A program made the translations under genes and the position numbers. Below the pieces are notes generated by a model that worked only from the letters and a program-made list of their open reading frames with translations, was not told the origin of the DNA and searched no databases. Of a stretch of 64,000 nt of DNA, positions 35,979-45,223 are shown piece by piece. Origin of the DNA: Hymenobacter sp. GOD-10R (GTDB taxonomy: Bacteria > Bacteroidota > Bacteroidia > Cytophagales > Hymenobacteraceae). Position 1 is the stretch's first letter; each line of letters opens with the position of its first letter. The stretch spans positions 2,446,501-2,510,500 of the forward strand of contig NZ_CP141184.1 of the NCBI RefSeq assembly GCF_035609205.1, read 5' to 3'.

Positions 35979-38900
35979 ATGAAAAAGCCTGTACCTAGAA
36001 TGCGCCGGTTTACGATTCCGGTCTTGCTCTGCTGCTTGCCTTTACAACCCTTCGTAGCTGCGGCGAATATTCCTATAATAAAGGATAATAGCCGGATGGG
36101 ATTAGACTTTCGCCCGCTCGCTGATATCGCACTCAAAGGACGTGTGACGGATGAGAAAGGCCAAGGCCTGCCCGGTGTAAACGTTGTGGTAAAAGGTACT
36201 ACGAATGGTGCCCAAACCGATGCCGACGGTAACTACACCCTCACAGCACCCGATAATGGTACGCTGGTTATTTCCTACGTTGGCTATGTTGCCCAAGAGG
36301 TAGCCATCAATGGCCGCACGACAGTCGCTATTTCATTAGCTCCTGACACCAAAGCATTGAATGAGGTAGTGGTAGTAGGTTATCTGACTGAAAACCGCCA
36401 GAACCTGAGTAGTGCGGTAAGCAGCGCCGATGTAGCTGAATCTCGTAAAACACCAGTACCTACTGTTAGTCAGGCAATTCAGGGACGAGTAGCGGGCGTG
36501 CAGGTGCAAGGGTCCAGCGGCCCTGGCGCCTCGCCAGTTATTACCATCCGGGGGGTAGGTAACCTTGGAGCAGGTAGTAACCCTCTCTATGTTATTGATG
36601 GGCTGTGGTCAGATAACATTCGTGACCTCAACCCTAATGATGTAGAGTCGCTGACAGTGCTTAAAGATGCTTCCTCAACAGCGGTGTATGGTTCGCGTGG
36701 AGCTAACGGTGTTGTTATTATTACCACTAAGAAAGGTAGTTCGGGCGCACCAAAAATAAGCTTTAACGGCTACACAGGTGTAGAAAGCGTTTACAAGCGC
36801 TATGACCTGACGAATGCTAGTGAGTGGGCTGATCGTAATGCAGCGGCATCAAGAGCGGCGGGTTTAGATCCTTTCCCCGGGGCGAATAAAGCAGCTGGTA
36901 CTTTCAATCCTAACATTGATACCGATTGGCAAAAAGAGTTCTTCCAAACGGGCAAGATCAATGATTATAACTTGAGCTTTTCCGGGGGGAGTTCTACTGG
37001 AAACAATGCTTCGAATTTCTTGATTTCAGCTGGTTACTTCAACCAGCAGGGCATTGTGGAAGGGCCTTCGTTTGAACGCTATAGCCTTCGTCTGAACTCG
37101 GGCATGACCAAAGGAAAGTTCAAGATTCAGGAGAATGCTCAAATAACCCATATCAATACGAAGTTGCTCAATGGGGTTCCATTTGTGGAAGTCCTGACGG
37201 CTCTACCTGGCATTCCGGTTTATGATCCAGCTACAAGCAGCGGCTACGGATTTGGGACGGACGCTTTGCCAAACTATTCTACCAACCCTATTGGGTTGCA
37301 GAATATCATCAATAACACTCAATATAATAACAGGTTACAGGGAAGTCTATCGGCTGAATACGCCTTCTTTGACTTTCTAACGTACCGTTTGAACCTAGGT
37401 ATTGAATCGCATGACTTCAAGGACCGCACCACGCAGAGAGTTGGAGCGCTGCGTCGGGGTGATGCAGTAAACCCTGCTTACTTAACTGAAAACCGCGGCG
37501 ACGAAACGTTCCTATTGGCTGAGAATACTCTCAATTTCAATAAGCGTTTGGGTGAGCACAATGTGAACGTTGTGCTGGGGTATTCAGAGCAGAAGTTTCG
37601 TGCTACCAATGCCAGCGCTACCAACAGAGGATACAGTAGTGTTCCGCAATATTACTTCGTGCTAGGAGCAGGCACGTCCAACCCAGGTGTTGATGGAACG
37701 AACTACCAAAACGGTAAACGCTCTTATTTCATCCAAGCTACCTACGATTATAAAGGGCGTTACCTACTGTCGGGAAGCTTCCGTCGTGATGGTTCGTCAC
37801 GCTTTTCCAAGGACAACCAATACGGTAACTTCGGTGCTGGTTCGATAGGCTGGCGTATTAGCGAAGAAGATTTCTTCAAAGAAGCCTTACCGATCATTAA
37901 TAATCTGAAGCTGCGGGCTAGCTATGGCGTAAATGGCAATGATGGTTTGCCGAATGCTTACCTCTACCAAGCAACAATCAACCAGAACGTAAACTACCCC
38001 AACGCTGCGGGCGGCATCGCGCAAGGTTCGTCGCAGATTACGCTGGCGAGCAACGGGATTCAGTGGGAGGAGCGATATACAAGCGACGCTGGGTTAGACC
38101 TAAGCTTATTAGATGACCGGGTCACGTTGTCGGCTGATTACTACATCTCGAATACAAAGAAAGCGCTGGTTAATCCTCCCATTCCTGTTTACCTAGGAAA
38201 CTTTGGGGGTAACCCGTACCGCAACTTTGGTAACCTCCGCAACCAAGGGTTTGAGTTGGCAGTAGGTTACCACGAGACAAAAAAGGCTTTCACCTACGGA
38301 GCTGACTTCAATCTGACCACCATCAAGAACGAAGTTACCAGCATTGCGGAGGGTGGGCAGATTCCTGATCCGGAAGGAATTACGTTTACCCAAGTTGGTC
38401 AGCCAGTAGGACAGTTCTACCTAATTCCTTTTGAAGGCATCTTCCAAACGCAGGAAGAGGTGCTGAACTACAAAAACGCGGGTGGTCAAGTAATTCAGCC
38501 TTATGCTTCGCCCGGCGATGTAAAGTACCGTGATAGCAATGGCGACGGCATTATTAACAACCGTGACCGGGTAGCCGTTGGTAACCCTTTCCCGAAGGTG
38601 CAAATGGGCCTGAACCTGACGGCAGCTTACAAAGGGTTCGACTTGTCGGTGTTCTTGCAAGGTGTAACTGGCAACAACGTCTTCAACGAGGCTAAATTCT
38701 GGCTAAGTCGCTACGATGGGGTAAGCAACTACGAGCGTGATGCTTTGCCATGGACGCCAGAAAACCCGTCGAATACAAACCCGCGTTTACTTGCTGCCAA
38801 CAGCCCCAATGCTAATCTAAGCCAAGCTGCATCACAGAATAATATATTCGCGAGTACGCGGTGGCTGGAAAAAGGAGATTACGCTCGTCTACGAAATGTA

Positions 38901-39116
38901 CAGGTAGGCTATACATTCCCCAAAACGCTGATTAGTAAAATACAAGGAGTTGGCAACGTGCGTGTGTACCTCACCGGGCGTAATATCTACACGCTCACCA
39001 ACTATTCAGGGTTTGATCCAGAAACACCTGGAACAGGGTTCTTTGGTCGTGGAGTTGATAATGGATCTTATCCTAACGTGCGCAGCTTCACGGCAGGTCT
39101 GCAAGTAGATTTTTGA
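35979..39116 (+). CDS. SusC/RagA TonB-linked outer-membrane transporter
   Basis: The protein is 1045 residues from the ATG at 35979; the frame is open further upstream but this ATG precedes the signal peptide (MKKPVPRMRRFTIPVLLCC). After the signal comes a carboxypeptidase-regulatory-like domain (about 50-125; KGRVTDEKGQGLPGVNVVVKG), a TonB-box-like ALNEVVVVGY, a plug domain (VSQAIQGRVAGVQV, LKDASSTAVYGSRGANGVVI) and the barrel, ending FTAGLQVDF. It imports oligosaccharides together with the SusD encoded 70 bp downstream. Genome context indicates arabino-oligosaccharides. Base composition is lower in GC than the ara genes downstream. Confidence 0.93.
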   Translation: MKKPVPRMRRFTIPVLLCCLPLQPFVAAANIPIIKDNSRMGLDFRPLADIALKGRVTDEKGQGLPGVNVVVKGTTNGAQTDADGNYTLTAPDNGTLVISYVGYVAQEVAINGRTTVAISLAPDTKALNEVVVVGYLTENRQNLSSAVSSADVAESRKTPVPTVSQAIQGRVAGVQVQGSSGPGASPVITIRGVGNLGAGSNPLYVIDGLWSDNIRDLNPNDVESLTVLKDASSTAVYGSRGANGVVIITTKKGSSGAPKISFNGYTGVESVYKRYDLTNASEWADRNAAASRAAGLDPFPGANKAAGTFNPNIDTDWQKEFFQTGKINDYNLSFSGGSSTGNNASNFLISAGYFNQQGIVEGPSFERYSLRLNSGMTKGKFKIQENAQITHINTKLLNGVPFVEVLTALPGIPVYDPATSSGYGFGTDALPNYSTNPIGLQNIINNTQYNNRLQGSLSAEYAFFDFLTYRLNLGIESHDFKDRTTQRVGALRRGDAVNPAYLTENRGDETFLLAENTLNFNKRLGEHNVNVVLGYSEQKFRATNASATNRGYSSVPQYYFVLGAGTSNPGVDGTNYQNGKRSYFIQATYDYKGRYLLSGSFRRDGSSRFSKDNQYGNFGAGSIGWRISEEDFFKEALPIINNLKLRASYGVNGNDGLPNAYLYQATINQNVNYPNAAGGIAQGSSQITLASNGIQWEERYTSDAGLDLSLLDDRVTLSADYYISNTKKALVNPPIPVYLGNFGGNPYRNFGNLRNQGFELAVGYHETKKAFTYGADFNLTTIKNEVTSIAEGGQIPDPEGITFTQVGQPVGQFYLIPFEGIFQTQEEVLNYKNAGGQVIQPYASPGDVKYRDSNGDGIINNRDRVAVGNPFPKVQMGLNLTAAYKGFDLSVFLQGVTGNNVFNEAKFWLSRYDGVSNYERDALPWTPENPSNTNPRLLAANSPNANLSQAASQNNIFASTRWLEKGDYARLRNVQVGYTFPKTLISKIQGVGNVRVYLTGRNIYTLTNYSGFDPETPGTGFFGRGVDNGSYPNVRSFTAGLQVDF

Positions 39117-39186
39117 GCACTCCGAGTAAGGACTAATTACTGTAGAGTAGCTCACAAAGCACATTCGTTTACTTCGATTTCATCTA

Positions 39187-40689
39187 ATGAAAATTCATAA
39201 AGTTTCCACGCTTCTTCTAGCTAGTATGCTCTTTTGGACAACTGGTTGCGAAAAAGACTTACTAGATCAATCTAATCCGAACGCTCCTACTGTAGAAAAC
39301 TTCTGGCAAACAGCTGACGACGCTTCAAAAGGGGTAATTGCTGCTTACTCAGGAGTTCAGCTAACTGGGATATATGGTCGTATGTGGCATTTTGCCACAA
39401 TTCCTCGCTCCGACGAAGCGTATAGCCAAAGTCCATATACAGACTTAGCAAACTACACGCGCTTCTTGCAGACTAACTACAACTTTGAGTATACTCAGTT
39501 CATGTGGAATGATTACTACCGGGGTGTTTTCCGGGCTAATCAGGTGCTCACCAGGGTGCCAGCAATTGCCATGGACGAGACGTTGAAAAAGCAAGTAATA
39601 GGAGAAGCTACGTTCCTGAGAAGTTTGCTTTACTTCGACTTAGCCCATTTGTTCGGCAATGTGCCGATGCCATTAACCGAATCTACTTCTACCGCGCGCT
39701 TCCCACAGGCAAGCAGAGAGCAAGTATTAGCGCAGATAACAGCTGATTTGGAAGCTGTAAAGCCAAACATGCCTGTGTCCTATACCGGTGCCGATCGGTA
39801 TCGGGTGACCCGCGGTGCTGTGGCAGCGTTGCTTGGCAAGGTGTACATGCAGCAAAACGAATGGGCCAAAGCAGCTGCACAGTTTGACGAAATTATCAAA
39901 TCGGGGCAGTACGCACTGACGCCTAACTACTTAGATAACTTCACTGCGGCAAACGAAAATAACAGCGAGTCTATCTTTGAAATTCAGTATTCGGATGCAC
40001 TCCTAGGTGCAGGGCAGGATAACTCATCCGCGTCAGAAGGCTGTGAACGTGCGCAGTTCTTTGGGCCTCCTGTCGTTACTTATTCCGACGTGCAGCCCCG
40101 GCGTTGGATCTACGATGAGTTCAATGATCTGACTCGGGACGGTAAGCCTGACCCACGGCGTGATATCACGATGTTCAGTGCCACGAGTACTGATCCTTTG
40201 GTCTACGGGCAAACCTATGCACAGCGGGGCTACAATACTTCTCAGTTGTATTGGCGCAAATACCAGAATGACCGCACCAGAACCTTCGAAAACTTCGTTT
40301 CGCCCATAAATTTCCGTGTGATCCGCTACGCGGATGTGCTGCTCATGCAGGCCGAAGCGCTGAATGAAATGAAACAAACGGCTGCGGCTCTCGCACTCGT
40401 AAATCAAGTGCGCAATCGGGTTAATCTCGCGCTGCTCACAGGTTCTTCGACCTACGAAAGCATGAAAGCTCAAATTCGCCATGAGCGGGTGACAGAGCTT
40501 TCCGGTGAAGGCACTCGTTGGACGGATATCAATCGCTATGGCTTGTTGAAGAACCAAGCAGGCGTAAACGAACTCAAGGCTCGTGATGCCGATTTCAATA
40601 ACTTCGTTATAGGGAAATCTGATTTGTTGCCCTTGCCACAGTCTGACACCGATTTGGACAAGAACTTAGTTCAAAACCCGGGTTGGTAA
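39187..40689 (+). CDS. SusD/RagB outer-membrane sugar-binding lipoprotein
   Basis: The 500-residue lipoprotein has a signal ending MLFWTTGC (Cys21) and the SusD pattern: LLDQSNPNAPTVENFWQT near the N-terminus, GEATFLRSLLYFDLAHLFGNVP, tetratricopeptide-like helices with ALLGKVYMQQNEWAKAA, and the C-terminal VLLMQAEALNE and ERVTELSGEGTRWTDINRYG segments. It caps the SusC barrel and binds the glycan on the cell surface. It follows susC by 70 bp in one operon and is followed by a hairpin that separates it from araB. Confidence 0.93.
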   Translation: MKIHKVSTLLLASMLFWTTGCEKDLLDQSNPNAPTVENFWQTADDASKGVIAAYSGVQLTGIYGRMWHFATIPRSDEAYSQSPYTDLANYTRFLQTNYNFEYTQFMWNDYYRGVFRANQVLTRVPAIAMDETLKKQVIGEATFLRSLLYFDLAHLFGNVPMPLTESTSTARFPQASREQVLAQITADLEAVKPNMPVSYTGADRYRVTRGAVAALLGKVYMQQNEWAKAAAQFDEIIKSGQYALTPNYLDNFTAANENNSESIFEIQYSDALLGAGQDNSSASEGCERAQFFGPPVVTYSDVQPRRWIYDEFNDLTRDGKPDPRRDITMFSATSTDPLVYGQTYAQRGYNTSQLYWRKYQNDRTRTFENFVSPINFRVIRYADVLLMQAEALNEMKQTAAALALVNQVRNRVNLALLTGSSTYESMKAQIRHERVTELSGEGTRWTDINRYGLLKNQAGVNELKARDADFNNFVIGKSDLLPLPQSDTDLDKNLVQNPGW

Positions 40690-40716
40690 CCCAACATATT
40701 TTGCTGTAATGACATG

Positions 40717-40761
40717 ATAGGGCAGTTGGCTTGACTGAGTATGTCAAATCGACTGCCCTAT
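40717..40761 (+). terminator. Terminator after susD
   Basis: A 10-bp stem ATAGGGCAGT / ACTGCCCTAT encloses a second small stem TTGAC / GTCAA, 28 bp after the susD stop. It implies that araB has its own promoter. Confidence 0.6.
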
Positions 40762-40831
40762 TGCACTATTGTAGTGTGCTAGAAATGAGCAAGTCTGTTT
40801 ATAACAAAGGGAGTTATCTTGCTGCAAAGCA

Positions 40832-40847
40832 ACACAAACGATTGTGT
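40832..40847. promoter_or_regulatory. LacI-type operator 2 (araB)
   Basis: ACACAAACGATTGTGT, identical in all 16 bases to the site before susC. It lies 104 bp before the araB ATG, downstream of the susD terminator. Confidence 0.8.
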
Positions 40848-40951
40848 GAGCTCTTTATAATTCCTACTTTACAGCCGCAAAGCACTCGCACATTCCGCTT
40901 AATCTAGATAAGACCAAGGGTGATATACCAAGAGCATCTACCATTTTAAAC

Positions 40952-42682
40952 ATGCAAAACACAGATTCAACCACGGCTGGGACTGATGCCTACGTAATTG
41001 GAGTCGACTACGGTACCGATTCCGTGCGCGCCCTGCTGGTAAATGCCCGCACGGGCCAAGAGGTAGCCCAAGCTGTGCATTACTACCAGCGCTGGAAAAC
41101 CCTGCAGTACTGTAACCCCATTCATAACCAATTCCGCCAGCACCCACTCGACTACATCGAGGGCCTAGAGACGACGGTGCGCAAAGTAGCGCAGTCGGTG
41201 CCAGTCGAGCAGATTGTGGGCCTCGCTGTAGATACCACTGGGTCAACGCCTGGGCCGGTGAACGAAAAGGGAGTTGCCCTAGCGCTTACGCCCGGCTTCG
41301 AGGAAAACCCGAATGCCATGTTCGTGCTCTGGAAAGACCACACGGCGCTGGAAGAAGCAGCCGAGGTGAACCTGAAAGCCCGCACCTGGGGTGGCGAAGA
41401 CTTCACCAAGTTTGAAGGTGGCATTTACTCGTCGGAATGGTTTTGGGCGAAGATCATGCACATCGTGCGTGAGGATGAAGCCGTGGCCAAAGCCGCGCAC
41501 TCTTGGATGGAGCACTGCGACTGGATGACGCTGCTGCTCACCGGCAGCGACCTAGCCCACTTCAAGCGTAGCCGTTGCGCCGCTGGGCACAAAGCCATGT
41601 GGCACGAGAGCTGGGGCGGTCTGCCCATCGAAGAGTTTATCGTACACTTAGAGCCGAAGCTAGCTGAGTTGCGCGGCCACCTGTACCAAGAGACCTACAC
41701 CGCCGACGAGTCCGCCGGCAACCTCTCGGAAGAGTGGGCTACGCGCCTAGGTCTAACCACTAACACGGTGGTAGCCGTGGGTAGCTTCGATGCACACGCG
41801 GGCGCCGTAGCCGGTGAAATCGAGGCGTACTCAATGGTGAAAGTGATGGGTACTTCTACCTGCGACATCGTGGTAGCACCTACTCAGGAAGTAGGAGGGA
41901 AGCTGGTGCAAGGCATCTGCGGCCAAGTGGATGGCTCCGTTATTCCCGGCATGCTAGGTCTGGAAGCTGGGCAGTCGGCTTTTGGCGACTTGCTGGCTTG
42001 GTTCCGTCAGATGCTGGAGTGGCCTTTGCAGAATGTGCTATCGTCTTCGACGGTGATTACGCCAGAGCAGCAAGAAGCTTTGCGCGAGGAAATGAGCAGC
42101 AAGCTAATCGTGGAGCTGACCAAAGCCGCCGCCCAAGTGAACCCCGCTGAATCAGCCGTGCTAGCCCTCGACTGGGTAAATGGTCGCCGCACGCCCGATG
42201 CCAACCAAGGCTTGAAAGGTGCCCTTATGAACCTAACCATGGGCACCAGCGCCCCGCAAATCTTCCGCGCGCTAGTAGAAGCCATCTGCTATGGTTCTAA
42301 GCAAATCGTAGAGCGTTTTGAGGAGGAAGGTATCCCGATCAAGCAGGTTATCGGCATCGGTGGTGTGGCTAAGAAGTCAGCCTTTGTGATGCAGACCCTC
42401 GCCGACGTGCTCAACCGCCCGATCAAAATTGCGGTGTCGGAGCAGGCTCCAGCGCTGGGTGCAGCCATGTACGCGGCCGTTGCCGCCGGCGTGCACCCCG
42501 ACGTACTGACGGCTCAACGCGCCATGGGCAGTGGCTTTGCCGAAACCTACGAGCCCAACCCCGCTAGCGTAGCCGAGTACCAGGCTCGCTACGAGCAATA
42601 CCAGGCCTTCGGCCGCTTCGTGGAAGATGTCACGTTGCGCGAAGGTGAAGTAGCCGAAACTACCTTAGTTGACGAAGTATAA
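40952..42682 (+). CDS. araB: Ribulokinase
   Basis: The 576-residue FGGY-family kinase phosphorylates L-ribulose to L-ribulose-5-phosphate with ATP. The N-terminal phosphate-binding pattern YVIGVDYGTDSVRALLV, the VDTTGSTPGPV segment, and the C-terminal IGIGGVAKKSAFVMQTLADVL with a conserved GVAKKS are typical of AraB, and the length matches the family. It is cytosolic. It starts the araB-araD-araA series, with araD only 3 bp downstream. Regulation by the LacI-type operator upstream is likely. Confidence 0.95.
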   Translation: MQNTDSTTAGTDAYVIGVDYGTDSVRALLVNARTGQEVAQAVHYYQRWKTLQYCNPIHNQFRQHPLDYIEGLETTVRKVAQSVPVEQIVGLAVDTTGSTPGPVNEKGVALALTPGFEENPNAMFVLWKDHTALEEAAEVNLKARTWGGEDFTKFEGGIYSSEWFWAKIMHIVREDEAVAKAAHSWMEHCDWMTLLLTGSDLAHFKRSRCAAGHKAMWHESWGGLPIEEFIVHLEPKLAELRGHLYQETYTADESAGNLSEEWATRLGLTTNTVVAVGSFDAHAGAVAGEIEAYSMVKVMGTSTCDIVVAPTQEVGGKLVQGICGQVDGSVIPGMLGLEAGQSAFGDLLAWFRQMLEWPLQNVLSSSTVITPEQQEALREEMSSKLIVELTKAAAQVNPAESAVLALDWVNGRRTPDANQGLKGALMNLTMGTSAPQIFRALVEAICYGSKQIVERFEEEGIPIKQVIGIGGVAKKSAFVMQTLADVLNRPIKIAVSEQAPALGAAMYAAVAAGVHPDVLTAQRAMGSGFAETYEPNPASVAEYQARYEQYQAFGRFVEDVTLREGEVAETTLVDEV

Positions 42683-42685
42683 CGC

Positions 42686-43387
42686 ATGAGTCAGTACCAA
42701 GATCTAAAGCAGGCCTGCTACGAGGCCAATATGCAATTGCCGAAGCTAGGCCTCGTGCTATTTACCTTCGGGAATGCCAGCGTGGTCGACCGCCAGCAGG
42801 GCGTATTCGCCATCAAGCCGAGCGGCGTACCCTACGACACGTTGCGCCCCGAAGACATCGTCATCGTTGACTTCGCCAACAAAATCGTGGAGGGCACCAA
42901 GCGGCCTTCGTCGGATACCAAGACGCACGCGGTGCTGTTCAGCCATTGGGAGCACATTGGCGGCATCGTGCACACGCACTCGACCTACGCTACGGCGTGG
43001 GCGCAGGCGCAGCTCGATATCCCGATCCTAGGTACGACCCACGCCGACCACCTCACCGCCGACATCCCCTGCGCGCCGCCCATGGACGACAATATGATTG
43101 CCGGCGACTACGAGCATCAGACCGGCTGGCAGATCATGAACGAGTTTCAGCGCCGTGGCATCTCGCCCGAGGAAGTGGAGATGGTGCTGCTCAGCAATCA
43201 TGCGCCCTTCACCTGGGGCAAAACCGTGGAGAAAGCCGTGTACAATAGCGCCGTGCTGGAAGAAGTAGCCCGCATGGCCTACCTCAGCTGCACGCTTCGC
43301 CCCGACGTGCCGCGCCTGAAAGACGCCTTGATTCGCAAGCACTACGAGCGCAAACACGGCGTCAATTCTTACTACGGCCAGAGCTAG
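42686..43387 (+). CDS. araD: L-ribulose-5-phosphate 4-epimerase
   Basis: The 233-residue class II aldolase-fold enzyme converts L-ribulose-5-phosphate to D-xylulose-5-phosphate, feeding the pentose phosphate pathway. The zinc-binding histidines are visible in IVHTHSTYATAWAQ (about 92-105) and in the C-terminal LLSNHAPFTWGKT; the GTTHADHL segment and FGNASVVDR near the N-terminus also fit AraD. The gene starts 3 bp after araB. It is followed by a 140-bp palindromic repeat before araA. Confidence 0.95.
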   Translation: MSQYQDLKQACYEANMQLPKLGLVLFTFGNASVVDRQQGVFAIKPSGVPYDTLRPEDIVIVDFANKIVEGTKRPSSDTKTHAVLFSHWEHIGGIVHTHSTYATAWAQAQLDIPILGTTHADHLTADIPCAPPMDDNMIAGDYEHQTGWQIMNEFQRRGISPEEVEMVLLSNHAPFTWGKTVEKAVYNSAVLEEVARMAYLSCTLRPDVPRLKDALIRKHYERKHGVNSYYGQS

Positions 43388-43415
43388 GTCGCTTGGTTTT
43401 TGAGAAAATAAGAAC

Positions 43416-43555
43416 GTCATGCTGAGCGTGTAGAGACACCTACTTGTGTCTCGTCGTTGAACGGCCTGGGTTAGAACGACCCAGCCTAGGACAACCTAGG
43501 TAAACAACATCAGCAACGACGAGACACAAGTAGGTGTCTCTACACGCTCAATGAC
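43416..43555. repeat. 140-bp composite inverted repeat inside the ara operon
   Basis: Perfect 37-bp arms (43423-43459 and 43514-43550), extended by GTCAT/ATGAC with a 2-base bulge. The loop contains GTCGTTGAACG (43453-43463, partly in the arm), a CTGGGT/ACCCAG stem, and the 23-bp block shared with 26009-26031. It stands between araD and araA and could attenuate araA transcription. Confidence 0.9.
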
Positions 43556-43585
43556 AAAACTCCTTTTTACATCCCTAATTCACCC

Positions 43586-45079
43586 ATGATTGACATTTCG
43601 CAGTACGAAGCCTGGTTTATTACCGGCACCCAGCACCTTTACGGCCCTGAAACGCTGAAAGAAGTAGCCCAGCACTCGCAGCAGATTGCGGAAGCGCTGG
43701 ATAGCAAGCTGCCAATCAAGATTATCTACAAGCCTATTCTGACGGGCCCCGAAGAAATCTATAAGCTGATTCAGGAAGCCAACACCACCGAAAATTGCGT
43801 GGGTCTGATTGCCTGGATGCACACGTTCTCACCGGCCAAAATGTGGATCAACGGCCTGAAGATCCTGCAAAAGCCGATGGCGCACCTGCACACGCAGTTC
43901 AACCGCGACATTCCGTGGGGCACCATCGACATGGACTTCATGAACACAAACCAGTCGGCGCACGGCGACCGGGAGTTCGGCTTCATCGGTACTCGTATGC
44001 GCCTGAACCGCAAAGTGGTGGTAGGTCACTGGGAAGATGGCGCGGTGCAAGATCAACTGAGCGTATGGTCGCGGGCGGCTTGCGCCTGGGCCGACTGGCA
44101 GGGTGCCCGTTTCATCCGCTTCGGCGACAACATGCGCTACGTAGCCGTGACGGAAGGCGACAAAGTAGAAGCCGAAATCAAGTTTGGCTACTCGGTAAAT
44201 GGCTACGGTATCGGTGACTTGGTGGCCGTGGTAAATGCTATTCCAGAAGAGCAAGTAGACGCGCTTGTTGCGGAGTACGAGCAGCAGTACGAGCTAGCCG
44301 ACACCCTGAAAGAAGGTGGTAGCCAGCGCGAATCATTGCGCGACGCGGCCCGCATTGAGGCTGGTATGCGCAAGTTCCTGCAAGACACCGGTGCCAAAGG
44401 CTTCACCGATACGTTCGAAGACCTGCATGGCATGGCGCAATTGCCTGGCATTGCTACGCAGCGCCTCATGGCGGAAGGCTACGGCTTCGGTGGCGAAGGC
44501 GACTGGAAAACCTCGGCGCTAGTACGCGCCATGAAAGTGATGGGTGCTGGCCTGCCCGGCGGCAACTCCTTCATGGAAGATTACACGTACCACTTCGCGC
44601 CCGGCAACAACCAAGTGCTCGGTTCGCACATGCTCGAAATCTGCCCCACGATTGCCGAAGGTAAGGTGCGCGCAGAGATTCACCCCCTAGGTATCGGCGG
44701 CAAGGCGGATCCGGTGCGTTTGGTATTCAACTGCCCCGCTGGCCCCGCGCTGAACGCTACGCTCATCGACATGGGCAACCGCTTCCGCATGATCGTGAAC
44801 GAAGTAGAAGCCGTAGCTCCTGAGCAGGATCTGCCGAACCTGCCCGTAGCCCGCGTGCTCTGGAAAGTGAAGCCCGACCTAGCTACCGGCGCAGCTGCCT
44901 GGATCTTGGCGGGCGGTGCTCACCACACCGGCTACAGCCAGAATCTGACCACCGAGTACCTGGAAGACTTCGCCGAAATGGCTGGCATCGAGTTCGTGGT
45001 AATCGATGGCGACACGAAGCTGCGCACGTTCAAAAACGAGCTGCGCGCCAACGAAGCCGCTTTCGGTGGCCGCTACTAA
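43586..45079 (+). CDS. araA: L-arabinose isomerase
   Basis: The 497-residue cytosolic enzyme converts L-arabinose to L-ribulose with Mn2+. The sequence matches AraA from end to end: [16 protein letters not shown] at the start, [35 protein letters not shown], the metal-site region [23 protein letters not shown], and [10 protein letters not shown] near the C-terminus. The length is typical. It is separated from araD by the 140-bp repeat and followed by a terminator. Confidence 0.96.
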   Translation: MIDISQYEAWFITGTQHLYGPETLKEVAQHSQQIAEALDSKLPIKIIYKPILTGPEEIYKLIQEANTTENCVGLIAWMHTFSPAKMWINGLKILQKPMAHLHTQFNRDIPWGTIDMDFMNTNQSAHGDREFGFIGTRMRLNRKVVVGHWEDGAVQDQLSVWSRAACAWADWQGARFIRFGDNMRYVAVTEGDKVEAEIKFGYSVNGYGIGDLVAVVNAIPEEQVDALVAEYEQQYELADTLKEGGSQRESLRDAARIEAGMRKFLQDTGAKGFTDTFEDLHGMAQLPGIATQRLMAEGYGFGGEGDWKTSALVRAMKVMGAGLPGGNSFMEDYTYHFAPGNNQVLGSHMLEICPTIAEGKVRAEIHPLGIGGKADPVRLVFNCPAGPALNATLIDMGNRFRMIVNEVEAVAPEQDLPNLPVARVLWKVKPDLATGAAAWILAGGAHHTGYSQNLTTEYLEDFAEMAGIEFVVIDGDTKLRTFKNELRANEAAFGGRY

Positions 45080-45102
45080 GCGGAGCTAGCTTGAAGGTTT
45101 AA

Positions 45103-45146
45103 CAAAAGACCGTCATGCTTCGACAAGCTAGCATGGCGGTCTTTTG
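45103..45146 (+). terminator. Terminator after araA
   Basis: A 16-bp stem CAAAAGACCGTCATGC / GCATGGCGGTCTTTTG (one mismatch) starting 24 bp after the araA stop and ending in a T run. Confidence 0.8.
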
Positions 45147-45223
45147 GCTTTTTCGATTTTCTGCCAGCGTTCCATAATGCTCAGTCCCACAAGAATTCCC
45201 GCTCTTTAGCCTGCTCTTACCCT

